64,000 bases of DNA from Pseudomonas rhizophila (GTDB taxonomy: Bacteria; Pseudomonadota; Gammaproteobacteria; Pseudomonadales; Pseudomonadaceae). The notes beneath the pieces were generated by a model. The model was not told where the DNA came from and made no database searches. It saw only the letters and a list, made by a program, of their open reading frames with translations. The translations under genes and the position numbers were made by a program. The DNA lies in NCBI RefSeq assembly GCF_003033885.1, contig NZ_CP024081.1, forward strand, positions 4,464,288-4,528,287, given 5' to 3'. This document shows, piece after piece, positions 1 through 7,629 of the stretch. Every line of letters begins with the position of its first letter. Within the stretch, counting starts at the first letter, position 1.

Positions 1-1
1 C

Positions 2-274
2 GCCCAACAGATCCAGCAATACACCCAGGAACGCGGCGTGGGCATTGTCGAGTTCGCCATTGCCTGGGTGCTGAACAACCGCGCCGTCACCTCGGCCATC
101 GTCGGACCGCGCACCGAGGAACAATGGGATGGCTACACCAAGGCGCAGTCGGTGACGATCACGGCCGAAGATGAAGCCTTCATCGATTCGCTGGTGACCC
201 CGGGGCATGCCTCGACGCCAGGCTTCAATGACGTGGGCCACTTCGTACCGGGGCGTGTGGCGCGTACGTCATAA
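2..274 (+). CDS. Aldo/keto reductase, C-terminal part (5' end outside window)
   Basis: Open from the left edge to a TAA stop, about 90 residues. The stretch AIVGPRTEEQW is the typical end of the aldo/keto reductase barrel, where these residues contact the adenosine phosphate of NADPH. It is preceded by a helix with AIAWVLNN. These enzymes are cytoplasmic NADPH-dependent carbonyl reductases; the substrate cannot be told from the tail. The remaining barrel and the catalytic Tyr/Lys/His lie upstream of the window. Confidence 0.85.
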   Translation, partial: AQQIQQYTQERGVGIVEFAIAWVLNNRAVTSAIVGPRTEEQWDGYTKAQSVTITAEDEAFIDSLVTPGHASTPGFNDVGHFVPGRVARTS

Positions 275-296
275 CTTCGTCGACTCCGACGAACAC

Positions 297-386
297 TGTG
301 GGAGCATGGCTTGCCCGCGATGGCCGCGCTGCGGTTCAAGGGCTGAACCGCGTTATCGTTCATCGCGGGCAAGCCTTGCTCCCACA
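297..386. repeat. REPIN-like inverted pair of REP sequences
   Basis: Two REP-type arms face each other. TGTGGGAGCATGGCTTGCCC at the left is matched by the inverted arm GGGCAAGCCTTGCTCCCACA at the right, with about 45 bases between. The pair lies between the reductase stop and the RarD-like gene. Confidence 0.85.
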
Positions 387-426
387 GGCCATGCGCCACA
401 GATAAATTTTCCAGTCACAAGTCCGG

Positions 427-1341
427 GTGTCGATGATCACCCTCATGAGAACCACTGTGTCCAAAGGCATCGTTCTATCGGTCTCGGCCTCTGTGCTGTT
501 CGCCGTCATGTATTACTACACCTCCCTGCTCTCGCCGCTGACCGGCGTGGAAATCTTCGGTTGGCGCATGCTGCTGACGATGCCCTGCATGACGGTGTTC
601 ATGCTGGTGGCAAAGGAGTGGAACCTGGTAACGGCGCTCGGTCGGCGCCTGATCGCCACGCCGCGTCTGTTGCTCGGTGCCATGGCGTCTTCGGCGTTGA
701 TGGGCGCGCAGCTGTGGCTGTTCATGTGGGCGCCCCTCAACGGCTACAGCCTGGACGTGTCGCTGGGGTATTTTTTGTTGCCGCTGTCGATGGTTCTGAC
801 CGGGCGCCTCGTCTATGGCGAGCGCCTGTCCTACCTGCAGAAAATCGCCGTGTTCTTCGCCACCCTCGGCGTGGTCAACGAGTTGTACCAGGTGGGTGGG
901 TTTTCCTGGGCAACACTGTTGGTGGTGGTGGGTTATCCGATCTACTTCATCCTGCGCAAACGCCTGGGGACTGACAACCTGGGCGGGTTGTGGCTGGACA
1001 TGACCCTGATGCTGCCGCTGGCGCTCTGGTTCGTACACAATGGGGAGCAGGGTTTCGCTGTTTTCGACCAGTACCCTTGGCTGTCGCTGCTGATCCCGTT
1101 GCTCGGGGTGATCAGTGCTTCGGCGCTGGTGGCCTACATCGTTGCCAGCCGGTTGCTGCCGTTCAGCCTGTTCGGGCTGTTGAGCTATGTCGAACCGGTG
1201 TTGCTGCTGGGCGTTGCCCTGCTGCTGGGAGAAAGCATCCAGGCCAGTGAATGGCTGACCTACATTCCCATCTGGCTGGCCGTGGCAGTGCTGGTGCTCG
1301 AAGGGTTCAAGCATCTGATGCGCCAGCGACGCCGGACCTGA
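427..1341 (+). CDS. RarD-like EamA-family permease
   Basis: A 304-residue protein with about ten hydrophobic segments and the two-repeat layout of the drug/metabolite transporter superfamily. The N-terminal KGIVLSVSASVLFAVMYYY, the WRMLLTMP turn after helix 2 and the ending LTYIPIWLAVAVL resemble RarD (the family misnamed chloramphenicol-sensitive protein). It sits in the inner membrane and probably exports a small metabolite; the substrate is unknown. The start is uncertain: GTG at 427, ATG at 433 and ATG at 445 are all in frame and none has a strong ribosome site. It is flanked by REPINs and has no evident operon partner. Confidence 0.8.
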   Translation: MSMITLMRTTVSKGIVLSVSASVLFAVMYYYTSLLSPLTGVEIFGWRMLLTMPCMTVFMLVAKEWNLVTALGRRLIATPRLLLGAMASSALMGAQLWLFMWAPLNGYSLDVSLGYFLLPLSMVLTGRLVYGERLSYLQKIAVFFATLGVVNELYQVGGFSWATLLVVVGYPIYFILRKRLGTDNLGGLWLDMTLMLPLALWFVHNGEQGFAVFDQYPWLSLLIPLLGVISASALVAYIVASRLLPFSLFGLLSYVEPVLLLGVALLLGESIQASEWLTYIPIWLAVAVLVLEGFKHLMRQRRRT

Positions 1342-1356
1342 AACTTACACGGACCT

Positions 1357-1445
1357 TGTGGGAGCGAGCCTGCTCGCGATATCGGCGGCACATTCAACAT
1401 TGATGTATCTGAAAGGTCGCGATCGCGAGCAGGCTCGCTCCCACA
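1357..1445. repeat. REPIN (inverted REP pair)
   Basis: TGTGGGAGCGAGCCTGCTCG on the left and its inverted copy CGAGCAGGCTCGCTCCCACA on the right, separated by about 45 bases. This is the commonest REP type in the window. Confidence 0.9.
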
Positions 1446-1463
1446 TTGGGATCTGCTGGCCAA

Positions 1464-1498
1464 TAAAAAACCCGTACGGCAGTTACGCCGCACGGGTT
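1464..1498 (-). terminator. Rho-independent terminator of hpd
   Basis: An imperfect hairpin (ACCCGTACGGC / GCCGCACGGGT) is followed on the minus strand by a run of Ts (AAAAAA on the plus strand at 1465-1470). It lies just past the hpd stop. Confidence 0.85.
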
Positions 1499-1515
1499 GT
1501 CTGTTGCCTCAGCTC

Positions 1516-2592
1516 TTACTCAGTAGCCAACACACCACGCCGCACCTGGTCACGCTCGATGGACTCGAACAACGCCTTGAAGTTGCCTTCGCCGAAGCCA
1601 TCGTCGCCCTTGCGCTGGATGAATTCGAAGAACACCGGCCCCATCAGGGTTTCCGAGAAAATCTGCAACAGCAGACGCTTGTCGCCCTGTTCGGAAGCGC
1701 CGTCCAGCAAAATGCCCCGCGCTTGCAGTTCATCCACCGGCTCGCCGTGGTTCGGCAGGCGACCTTCGAGCATTTCGTAGTAGGTGTCCGGCGGCGCGGT
1801 CATGAAGCGCATGCCGATGCTTTTAAGCTGGTCCCAGGTTTTGATCAGGTCATCGGTCAGGAAGGCCACGTGCTGGATGCCTTCACCGTTGAACTGCATC
1901 AGAAATTCTTCGATCTGCCCGGCGCCCTTGGACGATTCCTCGTTCAGCGGGATGCGGATCATGCCATCCGGGGCGGTCATGGCCTTGGAGGTCAGGCCGG
2001 TGTATTCGCCCTTGATGTCGAAGTAACGGATCTCGCGGAAGTTGAACAGCTTCTCGTAGAAGCCGGCCCAGTAGGCCATTCGCCCGCGATACACGTTGTG
2101 GGTCAGGTGGTCGATGATTTTCAGGCCCGCGCCCACCGGGTTGCGGTCAACGCCTTCGAGGAACACGAAGTCGATGTCGTAGATGGAGCTGCCTTCACCA
2201 AAACGGTCGATCAGGTACAGCGGCGCGCCGCCGATGCCTTTGATTGCCGGCAGGTTCAGCTCCATCGGACCGGTTTCGATGTGAATCGGCTGGGCGCCGA
2301 GTTCCAGGGCGCGCTTGTAGGCCTGTTGCGAATCCTTGACCCGGAATGCCATGCCGCACACCGACGGCCCATGTTCGGCGGCGAAGTACGAGGCCACGCT
2401 GTGGGGCTCGTTGTTGAGGATCAGGTTGATCGCGCCCTGGCGATACAGGTGCACGTCCTTGGAGCGGTGGCTGGCCACTTTGGTGAAGCCCATGATCTCG
2501 AAGATCGGCTCCAGGGTATTGGGTGTGGGGGATGCGAATTCGATGAATTCAAAGCCCATCAGGCCCATCGGGTTTTCGTATAGATCTGCCAT
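1516..2592 (-). CDS. hpd: 4-hydroxyphenylpyruvate dioxygenase
   Basis: A 358-residue non-haem iron dioxygenase that converts 4-hydroxyphenylpyruvate to homogentisate in tyrosine catabolism. Two vicinal-oxygen-chelate domains are present. The three iron ligands are visible at His162 (in IIDHLTHNV), His241 (in [11 protein letters not shown]) and Glu323 (in [19 protein letters not shown]), which matches the positions in the P. fluorescens enzyme. Length and N-terminus ([13 protein letters not shown]) are normal for the bacterial form. The gene ends at a clear terminator. A 34-codon ORF lies 36 bases upstream on the same strand. The other homogentisate-pathway genes are not in the window. Confidence 0.97.
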   Translation of the reverse strand: MADLYENPMGLMGFEFIEFASPTPNTLEPIFEIMGFTKVASHRSKDVHLYRQGAINLILNNEPHSVASYFAAEHGPSVCGMAFRVKDSQQAYKRALELGAQPIHIETGPMELNLPAIKGIGGAPLYLIDRFGEGSSIYDIDFVFLEGVDRNPVGAGLKIIDHLTHNVYRGRMAYWAGFYEKLFNFREIRYFDIKGEYTGLTSKAMTAPDGMIRIPLNEESSKGAGQIEEFLMQFNGEGIQHVAFLTDDLIKTWDQLKSIGMRFMTAPPDTYYEMLEGRLPNHGEPVDELQARGILLDGASEQGDKRLLLQIFSETLMGPVFFEFIQRKGDDGFGEGNFKALFESIERDQVRRGVLATE

Positions 2593-2628
2593 GTTGGCGC
2601 CTCATCATGCTTATCAATTAACGGAGCG

Positions 2629-2733
2629 TTAGTTGCCGGCCATGCTGAGGGCACGCGGTGGCGCGCAGGAAATGCCGCGAACGGTGCGGGCGAGGAAATC
2701 GCCGTAGATCAGTTGAAACCCGAATATCTTCAT
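2629..2733 (-). CDS. Small ORF (34 aa) upstream of hpd
   Basis: An ATG-to-TAA ORF of 34 codons on the hpd strand, ending 36 bases before hpd starts. The peptide begins MKIFGFQLIYGDFLARTV and ends LSMAGN, with no stops or rare-looking codons. Its ribosome site is weak. Its position suggests a leader peptide or a small protein co-transcribed with hpd. No function is known to me. Support is position, intact reading frame and Pseudomonas-like codon use; conservation was not tested. Confidence 0.5.
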   Translation of the reverse strand: MKIFGFQLIYGDFLARTVRGISCAPPRALSMAGN

Positions 2734-2793
2734 TGTCGACCCAAGGCTCTTGCGGGCGAGGCTTCTGCTGCCAGAAGACGTTTATTCTTATAT

Positions 2794-2820
2794 GCGTAAC
2801 TCGATTCTACACAGCGTAAC
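2794..2820. promoter_or_regulatory. Direct repeats upstream of the hpd leader
   Basis: GCGTAAC occurs twice, at 2794-2800 and 2814-2820, exactly 20 bases apart. They lie in the short gap between the end of the DMT exporter gene and the 34-codon hpd leader. A two-helical-turn spacing fits a regulator binding one face of DNA. The binding protein is not identifiable from the sequence. Confidence 0.35.
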
Positions 2821-2841
2821 CATGTTTGTCCGCCTTCGGTA

Positions 2842-3786
2842 TCAAATCGTCTTTTGCGGCGACCGCGCAAGGGGTTTGTTGCACAGGAAAATCCCCGTCA
2901 GGATCAGCCCCGCACCTACACCCATCAAGACGGTGAGCCGCTCGTCCAACAGCAGCGCCCCGAACAGCACAGCGGTCAACGGGTTGAGTGCGATGAACAC
3001 GCCGGAACGGGTCGCGCCAATCCGACGGATGCCGTCGTACCAGGCTATATAGGCCAACGCCGACCCCAGCACGCCCAAGTACAGCAGGCTCAACCATTGC
3101 CGGATGTCCAGCCCGCGCAATGCTTCGACGCGAACTTCGCCTGCGGCCGCGCAGGCTAGCCACAACATCAAGGTGCCCAGCAGAATCGACCAGGTCACGG
3201 TTTGCAAAGGCCCGAGGCTTTCATTCAGGTTTTTGGAAAACAAGGAATAAATGCCCCAGCCCAGCACGCAGCCAAAAATCAGCAGATCGCCCAGCCAGCC
3301 CTGCCCTGCACTCTGTAGCAAGGACGGATCGCGACTGACGATCACCAGCCCCGCCCCGCCGATACACAGCACGATGCCCGCAACTTTCGCCCGGCTCAGC
3401 CGTTCCTTGAACAGCCACCAGGACGCCAGTCCTATCACCGCCGGATTCAAGGCCACGATCAACGAGGCCCGCGACGCATTGATGTACTGCAAGCCATAGA
3501 AGAAACACAGGTTGTAGAAAAAGATCCCGAAGAACCCCAGCGCCGCCAATTGCAGCCCTTGTTTGCGGTTGGGCCTGGCCAGCGGGATCCCGGCCAGACC
3601 GAGAAACAGCAACAGCGCGAGACTGGCCAACAGAAACCGCAGGCTGGCGGCGAGCAGCGGGGTCAGGGCATCGGAAAGGATCCTGCCGGCAACGAAGGTG
3701 CCGCCCCAGATCATGGTGACCATGGCCAGTTTCAGGTAGACCGGCAGGTCCGAAGGGGTTGGAACGGATTGTTCGAGGGTTTTCAT
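2842..3786 (-). CDS. EamA/DMT-family exporter
   Basis: A 314-residue inner-membrane protein with two EamA repeats of about five helices each (motifs MIWGGTFVAGRIL near the N-terminus and WWLFKERLSRAKVAGI between the halves). The family exports amino acids or other small metabolites; the substrate here is unknown. The start at 3786 (MKTLEQSV) is chosen because the frame open further upstream runs through a REPIN. It is divergent from the LysR gene at 3976, its likely regulator. Confidence 0.85.
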   Translation of the reverse strand: MKTLEQSVPTPSDLPVYLKLAMVTMIWGGTFVAGRILSDALTPLLAASLRFLLASLALLLFLGLAGIPLARPNRKQGLQLAALGFFGIFFYNLCFFYGLQYINASRASLIVALNPAVIGLASWWLFKERLSRAKVAGIVLCIGGAGLVIVSRDPSLLQSAGQGWLGDLLIFGCVLGWGIYSLFSKNLNESLGPLQTVTWSILLGTLMLWLACAAAGEVRVEALRGLDIRQWLSLLYLGVLGSALAYIAWYDGIRRIGATRSGVFIALNPLTAVLFGALLLDERLTVLMGVGAGLILTGIFLCNKPLARSPQKTI

Positions 3787-3818
3787 GGTTTCACCACATT
3801 GAAATAAAACGACTACCC

Positions 3819-3907
3819 GTGGCGAGGGAGCTTGCTCCCGCTGGGCTGCGAAGCGGCCCTTTTCTATGAGCGCTTCGCACTCAAGCGGGAGCAAGCTCCC
3901 TCGCCAC
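3819..3907. repeat. REPIN of the second REP type
   Basis: The outer arms are GTGGCGAGGGAGCTTGCTCC and GGAGCAAGCTCCCTCGCCAC. This family ends in GTGGCGAGG rather than GTGGGAGCGAG. It lies in the divergent region between the exporter and the LysR gene. Confidence 0.85.
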
Positions 3908-3975
3908 AGGAAAGTGCGCTTGAGATACTCTATTGTTCGCCTCATGCTTGATCATCGTAAAATGAGTATTCCCTC

Positions 3976-4842
3976 ATGACCCTCACCCAACTCGAAATCT
4001 TCTCCCAGGTCGCCGAGCTACGCGGTTTCACCGCCGCGGCGACGCGGTTGGGCATCAGCCAGTCAGCGGTGTCCCACGCCATCAAATCGCTGGAGCAGGA
4101 GTTGGGCGTAGAGCTGTTCAGACGTCATCAGACCCTCATCGAACCCAGCGACATTGGCCGGCAGTTGCTGCTGCGCGCCCGGGCCATGCTCGGGCTGGCC
4201 AATACCCTGCGCCAGGAAGCCGCCGATGCGCGGGGCATGCGCCGAGGCACCCTGCGCATCGGCTCGTTCGGTCCGACTTCGTCGATGAAGTTGTTGCCCG
4301 CCATCCTGCAACGTTACCGGGCTCTGCATCCGGGGATCGAAGTGCACATCGACGAAGGGCCGGACCGGCAAGTCATCCAGTGGCTGGATGAACGGCGGAT
4401 CGACGTCGGTTTCGTGGTGCTGCCCGAAGACCGTTTCGACACGTTCGCGCTGATGCAAGACCAGATGGTCGCCGTGCTGCCCACCGCCCATCCCCTCGCT
4501 GCCCAAGCCAGCCTGAGTCTCAAGGACCTGTGCAACGACCCGTTCGTGCTCACCGAGGCCGGTTCTTCTGAACTGGTTTCGCGCCTGTTCAACGCAGCCC
4601 GGCTCACACCGAACGTGCGCTATCGTTGTTCGCAGCTGCTCAGTACCCTGGATGTCGTCAGCCGCGGCGAGGCCGTGACCCTGGTGTCCGAAGGTTCACT
4701 GCCGGGCGGCGACAACCCACGGTTCGTCACGCGGCCATTGTCGCCACAGGTTCCGCGTCAGATAGGCCTGGCGGTACTGGACAGCCGACAGGCCTCGCCC
4801 GCTACCCTGGCATTTATCGAGCTGGCGAGGCAGTCAGTCTGA
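3976..4842 (+). CDS. LysR-family transcriptional regulator
   Basis: A 288-residue regulator. The N-terminal winged helix-turn-helix is clear (GFTAAATRLGISQSAVSHAIKSLEQELGVELFRR, shown here only as a guide to residues 17-50). The C-terminal periplasmic-binding-protein-like effector domain starts near residue 90. Its placement head to head with the DMT exporter at 2842-3786 suggests that it controls that gene, as is usual for LysR pairs. The effector is unknown. Confidence 0.9.
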   Translation: MTLTQLEIFSQVAELRGFTAAATRLGISQSAVSHAIKSLEQELGVELFRRHQTLIEPSDIGRQLLLRARAMLGLANTLRQEAADARGMRRGTLRIGSFGPTSSMKLLPAILQRYRALHPGIEVHIDEGPDRQVIQWLDERRIDVGFVVLPEDRFDTFALMQDQMVAVLPTAHPLAAQASLSLKDLCNDPFVLTEAGSSELVSRLFNAARLTPNVRYRCSQLLSTLDVVSRGEAVTLVSEGSLPGGDNPRFVTRPLSPQVPRQIGLAVLDSRQASPATLAFIELARQSV

Positions 4843-4894
4843 TCACCGGCAACCGAATACACTATCGAAGCTGTTCCTCAAGCCCTCACAGGTT

Positions 4895-5523
4895 ATGCAG
4901 ATGCCATTGACCGCCACTCGTTTGCGCAAGCGGCCCCGTCGCAACCTGATCACGCTGCTCTGCGGCGTGCTGCCGATACTGTCAGGGCTGGGCATTCTGT
5001 ACATGCAGGCGGAACGGACACTGGAGCAACAGAGCCGACAGACCAGCGAAGAGTTGATCGGGCAGATCGAGGGGTCATTACCTTGGTGCTGGAGCTGACC
5101 GAGCGCGAGCTGATTGAACCGACACCCACCACTCACCAGCTGTTCCAGCATCTGCGTGAACTGGGGGTGAAGATCGCAATCGACGACTTCGGCACCGGTC
5201 ATTCCAGCCTGGGCTACTTGCGCCAGTTCAACGTGGACTTCCTGAAAATCGACCAGAGCTTTGTTGCCATGATTGGCGTCGATGCCCTGTCACGGCACAT
5301 CCTTGACAGCATCATCGAACTGTCGGGCAAGCTGGACTTGGGTATCGTTGCCGAGGGGGTCGAAACCGTTGAACAAAGCAACTATCTGGCCGCTCACGGG
5401 GTGAACTTTTTGCAGGGTTATCTATTTGGTCGCCCGATGAGTGGCGCGGATTTCATTGCGGCGGTGTCCGTCATTGAAAGCCCTGGTGCTACGTCCCTCC
5501 ACGGACAACCACAGTCGGACTGA
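4895..5523 (+). pseudogene. CSS-motif/EAL c-di-GMP phosphodiesterase, internally deleted
   Basis: Two pieces of one gene family are joined in different frames. 4895 to about 5075 encodes a basic N-terminus and one membrane helix (NLITLLCGVLPILSGLGIL), as in CSS-motif EAL proteins. From about 5077 the next frame encodes the C-terminal half of an EAL domain: LVLELTERELIEPT, then IDDFGTGHSSLGYL, then VAEGVETVEQ and LQGYLFGRPM. The periplasmic CSS domain, second helix and the EAL signature are missing, roughly 300 residues. The frame changes at the junction, so no functional phosphodiesterase is expected. Confidence 0.8.
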
Positions 5524-5709
5524 TAAAATTCGCATCCCTTGTTACATAACGAAAAAGTTACGATTTACACCCGTGGGTTTCACTACTACAATTTTTTTAC
5601 CTGTGGCTAATAGCAGGAGCGTCATTATCACCGAGTCGCTTCAAGGCACTTGGCTTATAGCTTTGTTTGCGGTTGGTATCAGCCAAATATTCTGATTGGA
5701 GTAACGATA

Positions 5710-6075
5710 TTGTCCAGACTCGCTGAATTTCGTAAAGCAGAACAGGACCTTCAAGAGCGGCTCAAGCAGCTGGAAAAGCTGAAGAATGATGCCGGGCTCA
5801 AGAAAGAAATCGAATTCGAAGAGAAGCTCCAGGGACTGATGAAAACCTACGGCAAGAGCCTGCGCGACGTCATCGCGATTCTCGACCCGAACCCGGCCAA
5901 GGGGGGCCTGCCATCGACCAAGCCTGTCAAAACCCGCCGTGCGCGAGTGGTCAAGGTGTACCAGAACCCGCACACAGGTGAACTGATCGAAACCAAAGGC
6001 GGCAACCATCGAGGCCTGAAAGCCTGGAAAGAACAGTACGGTGCAAAAACCGTTGACGCCTGGTTGCGCAGCTGA
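5710..6075 (+). CDS. MvaT-family H-NS-like nucleoid protein
   Basis: A 121-residue xenogeneic silencer of the MvaT/MvaV type. The N-terminal half is a coiled coil for oligomerisation (EFRKAEQDLQERLKQLEKL, then KKEIEFEEKLQGLMKTYGKS). The C-terminal DNA-binding half has the family pattern NPHTGELIETKGGNHRGLKAWKEQYG (residues about 85-112). The start is a TTG at 5710 with GGAG at 5698-5701; this gives the usual MvaT beginning (M)SRLAEF, whereas the longer reading frame adds an unrelated N-terminus. Such proteins bind AT-rich DNA and repress acquired genes. A terminator follows directly. Confidence 0.9.
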   Translation: MSRLAEFRKAEQDLQERLKQLEKLKNDAGLKKEIEFEEKLQGLMKTYGKSLRDVIAILDPNPAKGGLPSTKPVKTRRARVVKVYQNPHTGELIETKGGNHRGLKAWKEQYGAKTVDAWLRS

Positions 6076-6091
6076 GAAAGCTGGCCGAATG

Positions 6092-6122
6092 AAAAAAACC
6101 CTGAGCCTGCTCAGGGTTTTTT
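6092..6122 (+). terminator. Rho-independent terminator of the mvaT-like gene
   Basis: Hairpin ACCCTGAG-CCTG-CTCAGGGT followed by TTTTTT, 20 bases past the stop. Confidence 0.92.
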
Positions 6123-6166
6123 ATGGGGCAGGATTTCTGGATTAAGTAGTTCTAATACCGAGGGCT

Positions 6167-6703
6167 TTATAGTTTCAGGCTATTTCGTACCGACTGTATT
6201 TCATCCTGGTTTTCTACAAACTCCTGAGCCTGCCCCGCATAGGACAGCACATTAGCCCTGCCCTCCTTTAGTGCAGCCACGAGTGTCTGAGATAACACGT
6301 GCCGACCGTTTTGCGTGATCGTGCAAGTGGTCTCCAGTGCGGCAACGTCGCCCAACATCGAAGAATGAATCTTATTACAGACACTTTGATAACCGCTCTG
6401 ATAAAAGTCCTTTTGAATTGATTTGCGCATTTCCAGTAACACGCCTTGCAAGTTGACTTGATGACCCGGCTCGATGGGTGTCGTGGTCAGTTCCATGACC
6501 ATCACCGCCGTGCCCGCTGAATCACTCTTTGTCGCCCGTTGCCGGGTCGTTCCCGGCGCTGCCGACGAGGTGCCAGCATCAGAGGGCAATGGTTCGATGA
6601 CCCAGCCTGGGGGCCAGGCGACCTGCGGTTCGGCGGCCTGGACAGCGACATTTGCCATCGAGGCCAGCAGCAGGACAAACAGCGAAAGGAACGGTCGAAT
6701 CAT
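6167..6703 (-). CDS. Secreted hypothetical protein (DUF4946-like)
   Basis: A 178-residue protein with a clear signal peptide (MIRPFLSLFVLLLASMANVAVQA, cleavage after AQA or QAA near residue 23). The mature part has WPPGWVIEPLP near its start and two cysteines (in SVCNKI and ETTCTI) that could form a disulfide. The start at 6703 is preferred over a longer frame because it places the signal sequence at the N-terminus. It resembles the periplasmic DUF4946 family of Pseudomonas; function unknown. Confidence 0.7.
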   Translation of the reverse strand: MIRPFLSLFVLLLASMANVAVQAAEPQVAWPPGWVIEPLPSDAGTSSAAPGTTRQRATKSDSAGTAVMVMELTTTPIEPGHQVNLQGVLLEMRKSIQKDFYQSGYQSVCNKIHSSMLGDVAALETTCTITQNGRHVLSQTLVAALKEGRANVLSYAGQAQEFVENQDEIQSVRNSLKL

Positions 6704-6894
6704 TGCATTGCACTCAAGGACGATTCGTAAAGTCTGAAGCCCGCCGCCCAGGCAAGCAATAGCCAGAGGCGTTTGGCGATGCCGCGCCCCTTGCGTATCA
6801 TGGGTGCACCTGCAAGGAAGCCGTTTAGCGCAAGCCCAGGACCGTCGCAGCAAAGTTGCGATGCCGTTTGCCCCACTTATTTTCCGGAGGGCCC

Positions 6895-7416
6895 ATGAGC
6901 CTGCACGAACTCAACACTTTCCCTGGCGTCACCGCCCAACCCGATACCGCCACGGCCAAATTCGTCTTCAACCACACCATGCTGCGGGTCAAGGACATCA
7001 CCCAGTCCCTGGATTTCTACACCCGGGTGTTGGGTTTTTCCCTGGTGGAAAAACGCGATTTCCCGGAAGCCGAATTCAGCCTGTACTTCCTCGCCTTGGT
7101 GGACAAGAGCCAGATTCCGGCCGACGCTGCACAGCGCACCGAATGGATGAAATCCATCCCCGGCATCCTGGAGCTGACCCACAACCACGGCACCGAAAGC
7201 GACCCGGCGTTCGCCTACCACAACGGCAACACTGACCCACGCGGGTTCGGCCACATCTGCATCTCGGTCCCGGACATCGTGGCCGCTTGCGAGCGCTTCG
7301 AAGCGCTGGGCTGCGACTTCCAGAAGCGCCTGAACGACGGTCGCATGAAAAGCCTGGCATTCATCAAGGACCCGGATGGCTACTGGGTTGAAATCATCCA
7401 GCCTGCGCCGCTGTAA
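6895..7416 (+). CDS. gloA: Lactoylglutathione lyase (glyoxalase I)
   Basis: A 173-residue glyoxalase I that turns the methylglyoxal-glutathione hemithioacetal into S-lactoylglutathione. Metal-ligand positions are visible: His in FNHTMLRVKD, Glu in ILELTHNHGTE, His in FGHICISVPD and Glu in YWVEIIQP. The length corresponds to the long, eukaryote-like Zn-type group, with an insert around residues 68-85. The start has GGAGG nine bases upstream. It sits next to peroxide and glutathione enzymes, so the neighbourhood is one of electrophile and oxidant defence. Confidence 0.95.
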   Translation: MSLHELNTFPGVTAQPDTATAKFVFNHTMLRVKDITQSLDFYTRVLGFSLVEKRDFPEAEFSLYFLALVDKSQIPADAAQRTEWMKSIPGILELTHNHGTESDPAFAYHNGNTDPRGFGHICISVPDIVAACERFEALGCDFQKRLNDGRMKSLAFIKDPDGYWVEIIQPAPL

Positions 7417-7460
7417 GCGCCACCGTAGGGTGTGTGGGCAATAAAAATCCCACAGCCCCC

Positions 7461-7549
7461 TGTGGGAGCGAGCCTGCTCGCGATAGCGGCAGCGCATTCA
7501 ACATTGATGTACCAGACAGTCTGCTATCGCGAGCAGGCTCGCTCCCACA
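7461..7549. repeat. REPIN (inverted REP pair)
   Basis: TGTGGGAGCGAGCCTGCTCG and CGAGCAGGCTCGCTCCCACA flank about 45 bases, between gloA and the shared terminator. Confidence 0.9.
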
Positions 7550-7565
7550 GGGTAATGCGTGATCC

Positions 7566-7612
7566 CAAAAAAAAACCCCATGAGCACTGGGCTCATGGGG
7601 TTTTGTTTTTCC
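7566..7612. terminator. Bidirectional terminator between gloA and ahpF
   Basis: A strong hairpin, ACCCCATGAGC / GCTCATGGGGT, is flanked by an A run on the left and T-rich sequence on the right. It can end transcription from both convergent genes. Confidence 0.9.
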
Positions 7613-7629
7613 CGCTATCGGCTATCTGT

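Noticed and set aside
1504..2583. 359-codon ORF opposite hpd
   Set aside because: Antisense to a gene with all catalytic residues in place.
3787..3945. N-terminal extension of the DMT exporter (53 extra codons)
   Set aside because: The extension translates a REPIN, and the ATG at 3786 gives the normal family start.
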